From contig AP018318.1 in NCBI GenBank assembly GCA_003990705.1, positions 2,235,501 through 2,299,500 of the forward strand: a DNA stretch of 64,000 nucleotides. The letters run 5' to 3'. Under the pieces are notes generated by a model, which was not told the origin of the DNA, made no database searches, and was given only the letters and a program-made list of their open reading frames with translations. This document shows positions 20,758-29,247 of the stretch, one piece after another; the first letter of the stretch is position 1; each line of letters begins with the position of its first letter. The position numbers were made by a program, and so were the translations under genes. This DNA is from Nostoc sp. HK-01. Its GTDB lineage: Bacteria > Cyanobacteriota > Cyanobacteriia > Cyanobacteriales > Nostocaceae.

Positions 20758-21993
20758 GTGACTACTACTCCCCTTTCTCCAAATTCTTCCACAACTGCTC
20801 AGGTTCCCGATACACAAGGACGCTTTGGACGCTTTGGCGGTAAGTACGTCCCGGAAACGCTGATGCCCGCTTTAGCTGAACTAGAAATAGCTTATCAGCA
20901 ATATCGTAATGCTCCAGAGTTTCAAGCAGAACTTCAACAACTCCTGCGAGATTATGTAGGACGCGCTACACCGTTGTATTTTGCTGAACGTTTGACTGCT
21001 CATTATGCCCGACCTGATGGTACGGGGGCGCAGATTTATTTGAAGCGAGAAGATTTAAATCATACAGGCGCACACAAAATTAATAATGCCTTGGGTCAGG
21101 TATTATTAGCCAAGCGTATGGGTAAACAGCGAATTATTGCCGAAACTGGTGCTGGACAGCATGGAGTCGCGACAGCCACAGTTTGCGCCCGGTTTGGCTT
21201 AGAATGCGTGATTTATATGGGTGTTCATGATATGGAACGCCAAGCCCTGAACGTATTTAGAATGCGGCTGATGGGGGCAGAAGTCCGTCCGGTGGAGGCG
21301 GGTACAGGTACGCTCAAAGATGCAACTTCAGAAGCAATTCGGGATTGGGTGACGAATGTTGAAACAACTCACTACATCCTCGGTTCTGTAGCAGGCCCCC
21401 ATCCTTACCCAATGATGGTGCGAGATTTTCACGCGGTGATTGGACAAGAAACTCGCGCCCAGGCGTTAGAAAAGTGGGGCGGTTTACCTGATATTCTCAT
21501 GGCTTGTGTGGGTGGTGGTTCCAATGCAATGGGGCTGTTTTATGAATTCGTCAATGAGCCATCTGTGCGGTTAATTGGGGTAGAGGCTGCTGGCGAAGGT
21601 GTGAATACAGATAAACACGCTGCCACCTTGACAAAAGGACAAATAGGTGTGTTGCATGGAGCGATGAGCTATCTGCTGCAAGATGAAGATGGACAAGTAA
21701 CTGAGGCGCACTCAATTAGTGCTGGGTTAGATTATCCCGGTGTAGGGCCAGAACACAGTTATTTAAAAGATATTAATCGGGCAGAATATTATAGTGTGAC
21801 AGATGCCGAAGCTTTAGCAGCATTCCAAAAACTGTCTCGCTTAGAAGGGATTATTCCAGCATTAGAAACATCCCATGCGATCGCCTATCTCGAAACTCTC
21901 TGTCCACAACTTAGCGGTAGTCCTCGAATTATCATCAACTGTTCTGGACGCGGTGACAAAGATGTGCAAACAGTTGCTAAATTTTTAACTTAG
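20758..21993 (+). CDS. trpB: Tryptophan synthase beta chain
   Basis: A 411-residue PLP enzyme from the GTG at 20758; upstream codons in the same frame (from 20686) look like leader and are not conserved. The core starts [20 protein letters not shown]. The PLP lysine is in [13 protein letters not shown], the phosphate-binding loop is VGGGSNAMG, and [13 protein letters not shown] is the family signature. It joins indole to serine after the alpha subunit has made indole. trpA is not adjacent, as is usual in cyanobacteria. A REP-like palindrome follows the stop. Confidence 0.95.
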   Translation: MTTTPLSPNSSTTAQVPDTQGRFGRFGGKYVPETLMPALAELEIAYQQYRNAPEFQAELQQLLRDYVGRATPLYFAERLTAHYARPDGTGAQIYLKREDLNHTGAHKINNALGQVLLAKRMGKQRIIAETGAGQHGVATATVCARFGLECVIYMGVHDMERQALNVFRMRLMGAEVRPVEAGTGTLKDATSEAIRDWVTNVETTHYILGSVAGPHPYPMMVRDFHAVIGQETRAQALEKWGGLPDILMACVGGGSNAMGLFYEFVNEPSVRLIGVEAAGEGVNTDKHAATLTKGQIGVLHGAMSYLLQDEDGQVTEAHSISAGLDYPGVGPEHSYLKDINRAEYYSVTDAEALAAFQKLSRLEGIIPALETSHAIAYLETLCPQLSGSPRIIINCSGRGDKDVQTVAKFLT

Positions 21994-22022
21994 CAAACAC
22001 TGTCATACGCAACGCCGATAAT

Positions 22023-22099
22023 GTCATTGCGACTGGAACGAAGTGTAGGGAAGCAATCCCAGCGATAGGGGAGATTACTTCCCTATCGGTCGTAATGAC
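22023..22099. repeat. REP/MITE-like palindromic element
   Basis: A 77-bp element with outer inverted arms GTCATTGCGACTGG and the complement of TCGGTCGTAATGAC, and inner arms around gggaagcaatccc and gattacttccct. The words gtcattgcga and gaagcaatccc are those of a repeat family common in many bacteria, including cyanobacteria. It lies just after trpB and could fold into a long hairpin. The rest of the 325-bp gap to the CAP gene shows nothing coding. Confidence 0.65.
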
Positions 22100-22324
22100 A
22101 GAGTTACGTTATTTTTGCGTAAGTCCTGAAGTAAATAAATATTTCTCTACCCAGAGAATGATGATGTATGGAAATTTATGAATATGTAAGTTGGTTGGCA
22201 ATTTTGCAAGGTAGAGCAGCATAAATCCCTAGATGCTGGCTAATAGCCTATTTGTCTAGTTTACATGAGTCCGGTTACATTATCTGGAAGTGTGTTCTTT
22301 CAGTGTGTTTAGGGCTACCTATTA

Positions 22325-22864
22325 ATGATTCAGAATAAAATATCCAGTGCTGGTGTAGCAACTCTAGCCTTGATTGGAGGCGTAACCGCTTTTTCTACAC
22401 CAGTTCAAACTGCTACCTTGCAACAACCTAAAATGTCAGACCATAGCATCCAACTGGCACAATCAACTGTGAATACTGCGACATTAGAACTAGCAGTATT
22501 CAACCAAATTAATCAATATCGAGCTTCTCTTGGTCTACCAGCGTTAAGCCGTAATTCAACTATTGACAATCAAGCCAGGATTCACAGTCAAAACATGGCT
22601 CAGGGGCGAGTTGCATTTGGTCATGATGGTTTTGGCGCAAGAATTCAAGCGATCGCTGTTACTATTCCCTATAGCGCAGCAGCAGAAAATGTAGCTTACA
22701 ACCAAGGATATAGAGATCCTGCAACCCAAGCCGTGCAAGGTTGGCTGAGAAGTTCAGGACATTTGGCTAATATCAAAGGTAATTACAACCTCACTGGTGT
22801 TGGTATGGCGGTAAATAGCAGAGGTGCGGTTTACTTCACCCAAATATTTATCCGCACACGATAG
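22325..22864 (+). CDS. Secreted CAP-domain (SCP/PR-1-like) protein
   Basis: A 179-residue protein. The N-terminus (MIQNKISSAGVATLALIGG, AFSTPVQTA) looks like a signal peptide cut near residue 29. A CAP domain covers about 50-178: VFNQINQYRASLGLPALSRN, ARIHSQNMAQGRVAFGHDGF, YSAAAENVAYNQGY, AVQGWLRSSGHLANIKGNYN, LTGVGMAVNSRGAVYFTQIF. The His of GHDGF and of SGHLANI and the Glu of AENVA form the usual CAP cavity. Function is unknown. A close paralogue lies at 28636-29172, and the two bracket an accessory island. Confidence 0.88.
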   Translation: MIQNKISSAGVATLALIGGVTAFSTPVQTATLQQPKMSDHSIQLAQSTVNTATLELAVFNQINQYRASLGLPALSRNSTIDNQARIHSQNMAQGRVAFGHDGFGARIQAIAVTIPYSAAAENVAYNQGYRDPATQAVQGWLRSSGHLANIKGNYNLTGVGMAVNSRGAVYFTQIFIRTR

Positions 22865-22890
22865 GAAGAAATTCAGTTAAAACTTGCTGA

Positions 22891-22933
22891 AAAATAGGGT
22901 GCGTTACTTGATTTGCGTAACGCGCCCTATTTT
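22891..22933 (+). terminator. Intrinsic terminator of the first CAP gene
   Basis: A 17-nt left arm AAAATAGGGTGCGTTAC (22891-22907) pairs with GTAACGCGCCCTATTTT (22917-22933) with a single G-T wobble and a 9-nt loop. It stands 26 bp after the stop and isolates the CAP gene from the NLR module. Confidence 0.8.
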
Positions 22934-22990
22934 CGCTGTATATTTCTTAGATACATCGAATTTCTCTTGCAAACTTATTAAGAATTAATT

Positions 22991-23388
22991 ATGGAACCTA
23001 TTTCTCTGATTATCGCTGCTTTAGGTGCTGGTGCGTCGCTGCCACTAAAGAAACCGCCGGAACAGCCGTGAAAGATGCCTATCAGAGTTTGAAAGCCTTG
23101 ATTAAGAAGAAGTTTGAAAGTGATCCTCTGGGAAAAGGGCTGGTAGATGCGAAACCAGAAGAAATTAAGCAAGTGGAAGGTTTGTTAAAAGATAAGCTTA
23201 CTCAAGCTGGTGTTGATAAAGATGAGGAAATTATTAAAGCAGCCGAAGAGGTCATGAAAAAAGAAGATCCTCAAGGATTTGAAGAAGGCAAATATAACAC
23301 AAATGTCACAGTTCAAGGTGATGTATTTGGTGTGGCTGGAACAAACTTAGGAACGGTTAATATTGGGCCAGTTACTAAAGGCAAATAA
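22991..23388 (+). pseudogene. Small helical effector-like protein with C-terminal amyloid-type motif; frameshifted near residue 15
   Basis: Translation from the ATG at 22991 gives MEPISLIIAALGAGA, then runs out of frame and stops at 23067-23069. Moving to the other frame at about 23034-23038 gives AATKETAGTAVKDAYQSLKA and an open frame to 23388. One base has been lost or two gained in the run ggtgctggtgcgtcgctgcc. The restored protein, about 131 residues, has a hydrophobic N-terminal helix, a charged helical body (LKALIKKKF, EEIKQVEGLLKDKL) and a C-terminal tail QGDVFGVAGTNLGTVNIG. The tail matches the N-terminus of the next gene. A GTG at 23068 could still give a 106-residue form without the first helix. 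The shape resembles Bell-type effectors; this is inference. Confidence 0.65.
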
Positions 23389-23431
23389 ATAATCTTTAAA
23401 TTGTGTTTAATCAAATTTAAATAAAATTAGC

Positions 23432-25639
23432 ATGACTACAGAGCCTTTCAAAGTAAAGACTGAAGGTGATGTATTAGGCGTTGCTGGAACCAATTCAGGA
23501 ACTGTCAATATTACCTATATTTCTCGGACATCATCTGATACGGAAATTCATAATCGAAAGCTGATTGAACGTTCTCCTTATTTGGGATTAAGTAAATTTG
23601 AGACGAAAGATAGTAGTAAATTTTTTGGTCGAGATAGTTGGATTAGTGAATTAACAGATTACTTCAAAAAAAATAATGTTCTTCTGCTTTTAGGAGCGTC
23701 TGGAAGTGGTAAATCCTCCTTAATTAGAGCGGGTTTAATTCCTGCTTTAGAAGATCAGCCTGGTTATGAACAATTAGTAAATTTAACTTTTGTACCTGAT
23801 GCAAACCCATTTCAATCTTTTCATAGTAGTCTTTTAACAAAATATAAACAATCAGAAGCGGAACTAGCTCAAGCTGTTAAAGAAGATACCCTTGTGAAAG
23901 TTGTGCAATCTCTTAAACGGGATTCTCAATGGCTGATTTTTGTAGATCAATTTGAGGAATTATTTACCACAACACCAAAGGATAAAAGAGATTTTTTCAT
24001 AAAAAGCCTCATTCAATTAATTGAAAAATCTGATAGTTCCGTTAAAGTTGTTCTGACTATGCGGGCTGATTTTCTCGATAAATTAAGCCCCTATCCAAAA
24101 TTAGGCAAAATCCATGATTCCTCTAGCCGAATGCTCACAGATATGGATGACAGTGAGCTAAGATTGGCAATTGCTGAACCTGCGGCTAGGAATGGAGTAA
24201 CTTTTGAACAGGGATTAATTGAGCAAATTATTGCCGATTTTCATCAACAGGCTGGGTCTTTACCACTTTTGCAATATACTTTAAATGAATTGTGGAAAAA
24301 AGATAAGATTCAAGACAGAGTTTTAAATACTAAGACTTATCAAGATTTGGGAGGAGTGACGGGCGCACTCCAGCAACAGGCTGATAAAATATATGATGAA
24401 TTTAATGAACAGGAAAGAAAAGCAGCACAAAATATTTTTATAGGATTAATCGGATTAGAACGCAAAGAAGCTGTTAGTAAAAGGGCTGATATAACGGCTT
24501 TTGAGAAAGATGAGACACAAAAAAAAGTTTTGTATCAATTAATTGATAGTCGCCTTTTGGTAAGTAAAAGAGAAGACGGAAAGGCGACGGCTGAAGTGGC
24601 ACATGAGGAATTACTTCGCTCTTGGAAAGTTTTACAAAATTTAATTCGGGACAAAGAAGAGATAATAGTCCTGGGAAATCGGTTATCTGCTGATGCGAAA
24701 CAGTGGGATGAGTTACGCAAAAAAGATGCCCAAAAAGCTAACAGTGAACTTTGGAGTGGTTCTAAGCTGGTGCGAATTGTTGAGCTTGAAAAAGAGCAAT
24801 CTTTCCCTAATTTTGATGAGGTGGCAAGAGAATTTATTAAGGTTAGTTTCGCTCAAGCAGAACGCCAAAAGAATGAAAAAATTAGAACGGCGCGGACAAT
24901 TGCGGCGGGTTCTTTGGTGGCAGTGGTAATTAGTGGTGGCTTGGGGTTGATGGCTTGGAAACAAACACAACAAGCGGAACTCAATCTGGCAGATGCTCGT
25001 GGGTTGTCTGCCTTGTCTCTATTTAATCAAGCAAAAGAATTAGAAGCTTTTGTGACAGCAATTAAGGCAGGAAAAACCCTACACAATCAAAAAGTAAACA
25101 GCTTGGCGGTGACAAATACTTTACAAGAAATTCTTAGTCGCAGAAGTGAATACAATCGCTTAGAAGGGCATGATGACTCTGTCACAAGTGTGAGTTTTAG
25201 CCCCGACGGCAAGACATTGGCTTCTGGCAGTTATGACAAGACCATCAAACTGTGGAATCTAGAGACAGGCAAGGAAATCCGCACCCTCAAGGGGCATGAT
25301 AACACTGTCCGGAGTGTGAATTTTAGCCCCGACGGCAAAACATTGGCTTCTGGCAGTTCTGACAAGACCATCAAACTGTGGAATCTAGAGACAGGCAAGG
25401 AAATCCGCACCTTCAAGGGGCATGATAACTATGTCATGAGTGTGAGTTTTAGCCCCGACGGCAAAACATTGGCATCCGGCAGTTTGGACAAGACCATCAA
25501 ACTGTGGAATCGCAACACAGGCTGGGATTTAGATGCTTTAATGGGGCGTAGTTGCGATTGGGTACGCAGTTATTTAGAGAATAATATTAATGTCAGCGAG
25601 AGCGACAGGCATTTGTGCGACGGCATTGGCAAGAAGTAA
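23432..25639 (+). CDS. STAND (nSTAND1) NTPase with N-terminal amyloid-type motif and three WD40 repeats
   Basis: A 735-residue NLR-like protein. Residues 12-27 carry GDVLGVAGTNSGTVNI, shared with the end of the upstream protein. The NTPase covers about 45-400: YLGLSKFETKDSSKFFGRD, Walker A GASGSGKSS (Lys94), Walker B LIFVDQFEEL (Asp172) and the sensor segment VKVVLTMRADFLDKL. A membrane-like helix lies near 488-508 (TIAAGSLVAVVISGGLGLMA). Three WD40 blades start at residue 579; full-size relatives usually have seven or more, so the propeller is incomplete by itself. Expected action: the WD40 end senses, ATP-driven oligomerisation nucleates the motif, and the partner effector is recruited. Spacing to the partner is 43 bp. 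Confidence 0.85.
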   Translation: MTTEPFKVKTEGDVLGVAGTNSGTVNITYISRTSSDTEIHNRKLIERSPYLGLSKFETKDSSKFFGRDSWISELTDYFKKNNVLLLLGASGSGKSSLIRAGLIPALEDQPGYEQLVNLTFVPDANPFQSFHSSLLTKYKQSEAELAQAVKEDTLVKVVQSLKRDSQWLIFVDQFEELFTTTPKDKRDFFIKSLIQLIEKSDSSVKVVLTMRADFLDKLSPYPKLGKIHDSSSRMLTDMDDSELRLAIAEPAARNGVTFEQGLIEQIIADFHQQAGSLPLLQYTLNELWKKDKIQDRVLNTKTYQDLGGVTGALQQQADKIYDEFNEQERKAAQNIFIGLIGLERKEAVSKRADITAFEKDETQKKVLYQLIDSRLLVSKREDGKATAEVAHEELLRSWKVLQNLIRDKEEIIVLGNRLSADAKQWDELRKKDAQKANSELWSGSKLVRIVELEKEQSFPNFDEVAREFIKVSFAQAERQKNEKIRTARTIAAGSLVAVVISGGLGLMAWKQTQQAELNLADARGLSALSLFNQAKELEAFVTAIKAGKTLHNQKVNSLAVTNTLQEILSRRSEYNRLEGHDDSVTSVSFSPDGKTLASGSYDKTIKLWNLETGKEIRTLKGHDNTVRSVNFSPDGKTLASGSSDKTIKLWNLETGKEIRTFKGHDNYVMSVSFSPDGKTLASGSLDKTIKLWNRNTGWDLDALMGRSCDWVRSYLENNINVSESDRHLCDGIGKK
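25166..25543 (+). repeat. Three tandem 126-bp WD40-coding repeats
   Basis: Units start at 25166, 25292 and 25418. Each codes for 42 residues of the form GHD..V.SV.FSPDGKTLASGS.DKTIKLWN. Units one and two are nearly identical in DNA, including third positions (agccccgacggcaa, gacaagaccatcaaactg). The third drifts after ctgtggaat. This suggests recent amplification or gene conversion, or contraction of a longer array. Confidence 0.9.
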
Positions 25640-25997
25640 GGGTGTAAGGGTGTAGGGGTGCGATTGGTATACTCAGGGAAACTTCCAAAAGGAGCGATGC
25701 CTGCGGCGGGCTACGCCAACGCATTGATCGGGGAAAAGTGCGATTAGTATACTCAGAGGTTATTTGAAAAGTGGTTGGTTGTGATTATTAGCACTTCTTG
25801 ATCCCCCCTAACCCCCCTTAAAAAGGGGGGAAATACCTAAAAGTCCCCCTTTTTAAGGGGGATTTAGGGGGATCTAAAATGTTTTGCAGCCAACAAGAAG
25901 ACTTTTAAAACATCCTCTCAGAGAAACTTCTAAAAGGAGCGATCGCATTTTCGCACAACTTCAGGAGCATAGATATTAAAGCGAACTTAGTGATTTA
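25640..25997. other. Repeat-rich intergenic region
   Basis: A 358-bp stretch without a gene. It holds a fragment of the gcctgcggcgggctacgcc repeat at about 25698-25722, two copies of a motif like cagrgaaacttcyaaaagg followed by agcgat (at about 25674-25697 and 25919-25944), and the palindrome at 25800-25874. It looks like an accumulation of small non-coding elements. Confidence 0.6.
25800..25874. repeat. 75-bp near-perfect palindrome (gatcccccctaa... type MITE-like element)
   Basis: The left arm runs gatccccccta, acccccctta, aaaagggggg; the right arm tccccctttttaaggggg then atttagggggatc is its reverse complement with few mismatches. The centre is aaatacctaaaag. Ends carry gatc. Such elements are common between cyanobacterial genes, and the transcript would form a long G-C rich hairpin. 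Confidence 0.7.
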
Positions 25998-26009
25998 TTG
26001 GGATTGTTA

Positions 26010-26657
26010 ATGCTGACTTTGGAGCAAAGCGACGTGAGCCAAACACAAGCTGAAGTAAAAACATTTACGTTTGATGAATTTATCGAATGGTATCCAGAGA
26101 ACTCACAACAGCGATATGAATTACATCATGGGGTAATTGTTGAGATACCTAAACCCAGAGGCAAGCATTCTAAATTAACAGGCCACCTGATTGAAAAATT
26201 ACTTATAACTATTAGAGAAACAACAAAAGGTGATATTTTGTTTATTCCTAGCGAATCAATTGTTAAACCTAATCGTAATCAGTCAGGTTATGAGCCAGAT
26301 ATCATTGTTCTCAATCAAGAAACTATTGGAACTGAAACACGTTGGGAAAGTGAATCAGTTATTCAAAATGCAAACTCGGTCAAATTAATAGTGGAAGTTG
26401 TTAGTACTAACTGGCGTGACGATTACTATGACAAGTTTGGCGACTATGAAGAAATGGGTATTCCCGAATACTGGATTGTTGATTATGCGGGGTTAGGGGG
26501 ACGTGATTTTCTTGGTAATCCCAAACAACCTGCTCTTTTTGTGTGTGAATTAATCGATGGGGAATATGTCAAGAGGCTATTTAGAGGTAATGATGTCATT
26601 GTTTCCCCCACTTTCCCCAAACTCAACCTCACTGCACAACAGGTTTTTGATTTGTGA
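26010..26657 (+). CDS. Uma2 family endonuclease-like protein
   Basis: About 215 residues from the ATG at 26010; a TTG at 25998 is in frame but less likely. It has the Uma2 blocks FTFDEFIEWYPENSQQRYELHHG, SGYEPDIIVLNQ with the conserved Asp, VKLIVEVVSTNWRDDYYDKF, and MGIPEYWIVDYAGLGG. It belongs to a different Uma2 branch from the copies at 10640 and 27926 (FDEFI..YP and EYWIVDYAGLG type). It seems intact. Role unknown. Confidence 0.82.
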   Translation: MLTLEQSDVSQTQAEVKTFTFDEFIEWYPENSQQRYELHHGVIVEIPKPRGKHSKLTGHLIEKLLITIRETTKGDILFIPSESIVKPNRNQSGYEPDIIVLNQETIGTETRWESESVIQNANSVKLIVEVVSTNWRDDYYDKFGDYEEMGIPEYWIVDYAGLGGRDFLGNPKQPALFVCELIDGEYVKRLFRGNDVIVSPTFPKLNLTAQQVFDL

Positions 26658-26728
26658 AAATCGTTAGGTTCAGGCATACTTCGACAGGCTCAGTATTCAA
26701 AATTCAAAAAAGCGAATCGCGTCATCAA

Positions 26729-26801
26729 CTATTCTTCTATTGGTGCAAATACCACACCTTCATACAGTAGTGCGATCGCTAACTCAAATTCGATGCTCGT
26801 A
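26729..26801 (-). pseudogene. Detached 3' end of an Uma2 gene, cut off by IS630
   Basis: On the reverse strand this reads SIEFELAIALLYEGVVFAP followed by IEE and a stop (TAG at 26731-26729). This is the usual C-terminus of Uma2 proteins. The rest of the gene resumes at 27947 on the other side of the IS630 element. Joining the two with one copy of the TA target leaves them one base out of frame, so a small indel also occurred. Confidence 0.75.
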
Positions 26802-27946
26802 CCAAGTTGCAGTCAGATGTAGTAGTCTAAAAAAAGAGATGACGAGAACAAAGGCAGAGTCTGACGGGTGCATATGGCTCAAGTAACGCAAGCAGTACCC
26901 CATCTAGATTTAGAGACGGTAAAACAAAGAGTAAAGTTGGCGCAATCGCATTGGGAAAGGCAAAAATGGCTAGTGATATACAATGCGAGCGCAGATCCAA
27001 GAACAGCAGCCGAGATAGCTGTACACGTAGGGGTATCAAAAGGGTTTGTCAGAAAAGTAATTCAACAATACAACCGCAAGGGAGAAGCTGGATTATCAGC
27101 GTCAGGGAAAGGCGGTAGACATAATTGCTATCTAAGCTGGGAGCAAGAAAAAGAACTGATAGATTCTTTTAAAGAAAAGGCACGCAGTGGTCAAGTGGCA
27201 ACAGCAATGCAAATAAAACTTGCGTATGAAAAGAAATGTGGTTTTACTGTGCATAAAACTACAATTTATCGCCTATTAGAACGGCATCAGTGGCGCAAAA
27301 TTATCCCAAGACCAACTCATCCCAAAAAAGACCCAAATTCTGTTGATGAATTTAAAAAAACTTTCCTCAACTAGTAGAAAAAATTAATCAAACAAGAGAC
27401 CCATCTGATACTAGACCTGTAGTATTAATGGCAGGAGATGAAGGCAGGTTTGGTCGGATTGGAGAAGTTAGGGCTTGTTGGTGTCCCCAAGGTATACGCC
27501 CAACTGTGCCAAAACAACAAGTCAGGCAGTATATTTATGCTTACGCCGCAGTTGCACCCGAATTAGGCAAAATGACTTGCTTAACTTTGCCTTATGCTAA
27601 TACTAAAATGATGAATTTATTTTTATCACAAATTTCCCAAGAATTTGCTGATTATTTTGTAATTTTACAGTTAGATAAAGCATCTTGGCATCGTTCTAAT
27701 GCTTTAAATGTTCCTGAAAATATTCGTTTAATTTTTCAACCTGCTCATAGCCCAGAATTAATGCCGGTTGAACACATCTGGGAAGACATTCGAGAAAAAC
27801 ACTTTTATAATCAAGTCTTTCCTACTTTAGACCACGTTGAGGACGTACTATGCCAGGGTTTAATCGACCTTTGTTCTGATAGCGATCGCCTGCGTTCTTT
27901 AACTTTTTTTCCTCATCTCAGAATACTACCTCTGAACGCAACTTAG
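26802..27946 (+). mobile_element. Complete IS630-family insertion sequence, 1145 bp, with TA target duplication
   Basis: Left end ccaagttgcagtcagatg and right end (reverse strand) ctaagttgcgttcagagg form imperfect terminal inverted repeats of about 26 bp. The element is flanked by TA at 26800-26801 and 27947-27948, the target dinucleotide of IS630/Tc1-mariner elements. It carries one transposase read in two frames. It lies inside an Uma2 gene that reads on the opposite strand. All parts needed for transposition appear present. Confidence 0.92.
26874..27946 (+). CDS. IS630 transposase, two frames joined by -1 frameshift at A7
   Basis: The first part (from the ATG at 26874 to a stop at 27374) has the helix-turn-helix DNA-binding region: AAEIAVHVGVSKGFVRKVIQQYNRKGEAGL, HKTTIYRLLERHQWRK. 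The second part, open to 27946, is the DDE domain: Asp in MAGDEGRFGR, Asp in VILQLDKASWHRS, Glu in PVEHIWEDIREKHF. At 27354-27360 the run aaaaaaa follows ttt. A -1 slip there reads KKNFPQLVEKINQTRD straight into the second part. This is the programmed-frameshift layout known in several IS630 elements, not decay. The stop codon lies inside the right terminal repeat. Confidence 0.88.
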
Positions 27947-28462
27947 TATCGGTAGGGTGATCATATCTCCCTCCGTGTAGGGATAGTAAAGCCACATTCT
28001 TCCCTCTCCACGAGAGTAGCGTTCAACAGAGATTTTTTCCGAATCTATCAATAAATATTCTTGTAAAGAGGGAATTGTTAAGTAATTAGTGAATTTTTCG
28101 CCCCGATCTTTGCTGCTTGTACCAGGGGATAAAACTTCAGCAATGATTGTAGGATTTTGAATAAATTTGCGAGCATTCAAGTCTTGAGGGTCGCAACTAA
28201 CAATCACATCAGGATAATAATAGATATTTTTAGCATCAAATTGCACTTTCACATCCGATACATTAATTCGGCAGCCTCTAGCGCGTAAATGTGGGCGTAA
28301 GGCTGTGTAAAAATTCAGTGCAATGTCATTGTGGGGAATTGTCCCACCTGTCATGGCAAAAACTTCGCCGTTGACATATTCATAACGAAGCTCTTGCTGG
28401 AGTTCCCATACGAGATATTCCTCGATGGTCATTTTTTGTGGTTGTGGGGAGATGGCTACCAT
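27926..28462 (-). pseudogene. Uma2 family gene truncated at its 3' end by IS630
   Basis: A 178-residue reading frame starting at the ATG at 28462. Uma2 blocks are MTIEEYLVWELQQELRYEYVNG, NIYYYPDVIVSCD, TIIAEVLSPGTSSKDRGEKF and LQEYLLIDSEKISVERY. Genuine sequence ends at TEGDMITLPI (27949); the last residues LSCVQR are read from the IS right end. The lost C-terminal strand and helix are at 26729-26801. The fold core with the predicted catalytic residues remains, so some activity cannot be excluded. Confidence 0.82.
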
Positions 28463-28635
28463 AGCAAGATTGTTTCTCGTTTTTTTGATTTTAGCTTGGA
28501 GGGCGGAATGGCTATAGTCCTTAGTCTCTAGCCCTTATTTCCCAGATTGAGCAATTTTTCATAATATCCTGTTACAGATTCTCGGAAGTCGAAGGTAGAG
28601 TATAGGTCTTAATCATCTATATTTTGTAACTCTCC

Positions 28636-29172
28636 ATGTTTCGACAACCTGCTTTTGGCATCGCTTTAAGTACGCTTGTCCTTGCTAGTGGATTCATCAC
28701 CACTCCAATTCCCAGCCACTCGTCTACCAACAACACAACTCAGCAGTTTGCTTCAAGTCAGTTGGCCTCATCAACTACTACCTTTAACACGGCTGCATTA
28801 GAGAAATCAGTTTTTGAACAAATAAATCGCTATCGATCTACTAAAAAACTGCCCAAGTTAACTCTAAATGCTAATATCTCTCGGCAAGCTAGAATTCACA
28901 GTCAAAATATGGCTAAGGGGAAAGTTCCTTTTAGCCATCACGGATTTGAAAAGCGTGTCATGGGTACTTCAATTCGCTTCAATAGTGCAGGCGAAAATGT
29001 TGCAGTTAATCAGGGATACAGCAATCCTGCTAGTCAGGCTGTGATTGGTTGGTTAGATAGTCCTGGACATTTAAAGAATATCAAGGGTAAATACAACCTG
29101 ACTGGGGTTGGTGTGGCGACTAATCAGCAAGGCGAAGTCTACTTAACGCAAATTTTTATTCTAACTAGATAA
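28636..29172 (+). CDS. Secreted CAP-domain (SCP/PR-1-like) protein, second paralogue
   Basis: A 178-residue protein with a signal peptide (FGIALSTLVLASGFITTPIP) and a Ser/Thr-rich linker. The CAP domain parallels the copy at 22325 nearly residue for residue: VFEQINRYRSTKKLPKLTLN, ARIHSQNMAKGKVPFSHHGF, FNSAGENVAVNQGYSNPASQ, WLDSPGHLKNIKGKYNLTGV, YLTQIFILTR. Cavity residues (His in SHHGF, Glu in GENVA, His in PGHLKNI) are kept. The two genes most likely arose by duplication. Function unknown; extracellular or periplasmic. Confidence 0.88.
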   Translation: MFRQPAFGIALSTLVLASGFITTPIPSHSSTNNTTQQFASSQLASSTTTFNTAALEKSVFEQINRYRSTKKLPKLTLNANISRQARIHSQNMAKGKVPFSHHGFEKRVMGTSIRFNSAGENVAVNQGYSNPASQAVIGWLDSPGHLKNIKGKYNLTGVGVATNQQGEVYLTQIFILTR

Positions 29173-29247
29173 ATTTACTGGCTGAAATTATGTAGTGTCT
29201 AAGGGTATTCTTTTGTGAAAGACACTGCATTTATGGTTGAGTGACTC

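Noticed and set aside
26874-27374. Reading the IS630 transposase as a dead pseudogene
   Set aside because: The frame break lies exactly at an A7 slippery run, the -1 frame restores the protein, and both ends with TA duplications are intact.
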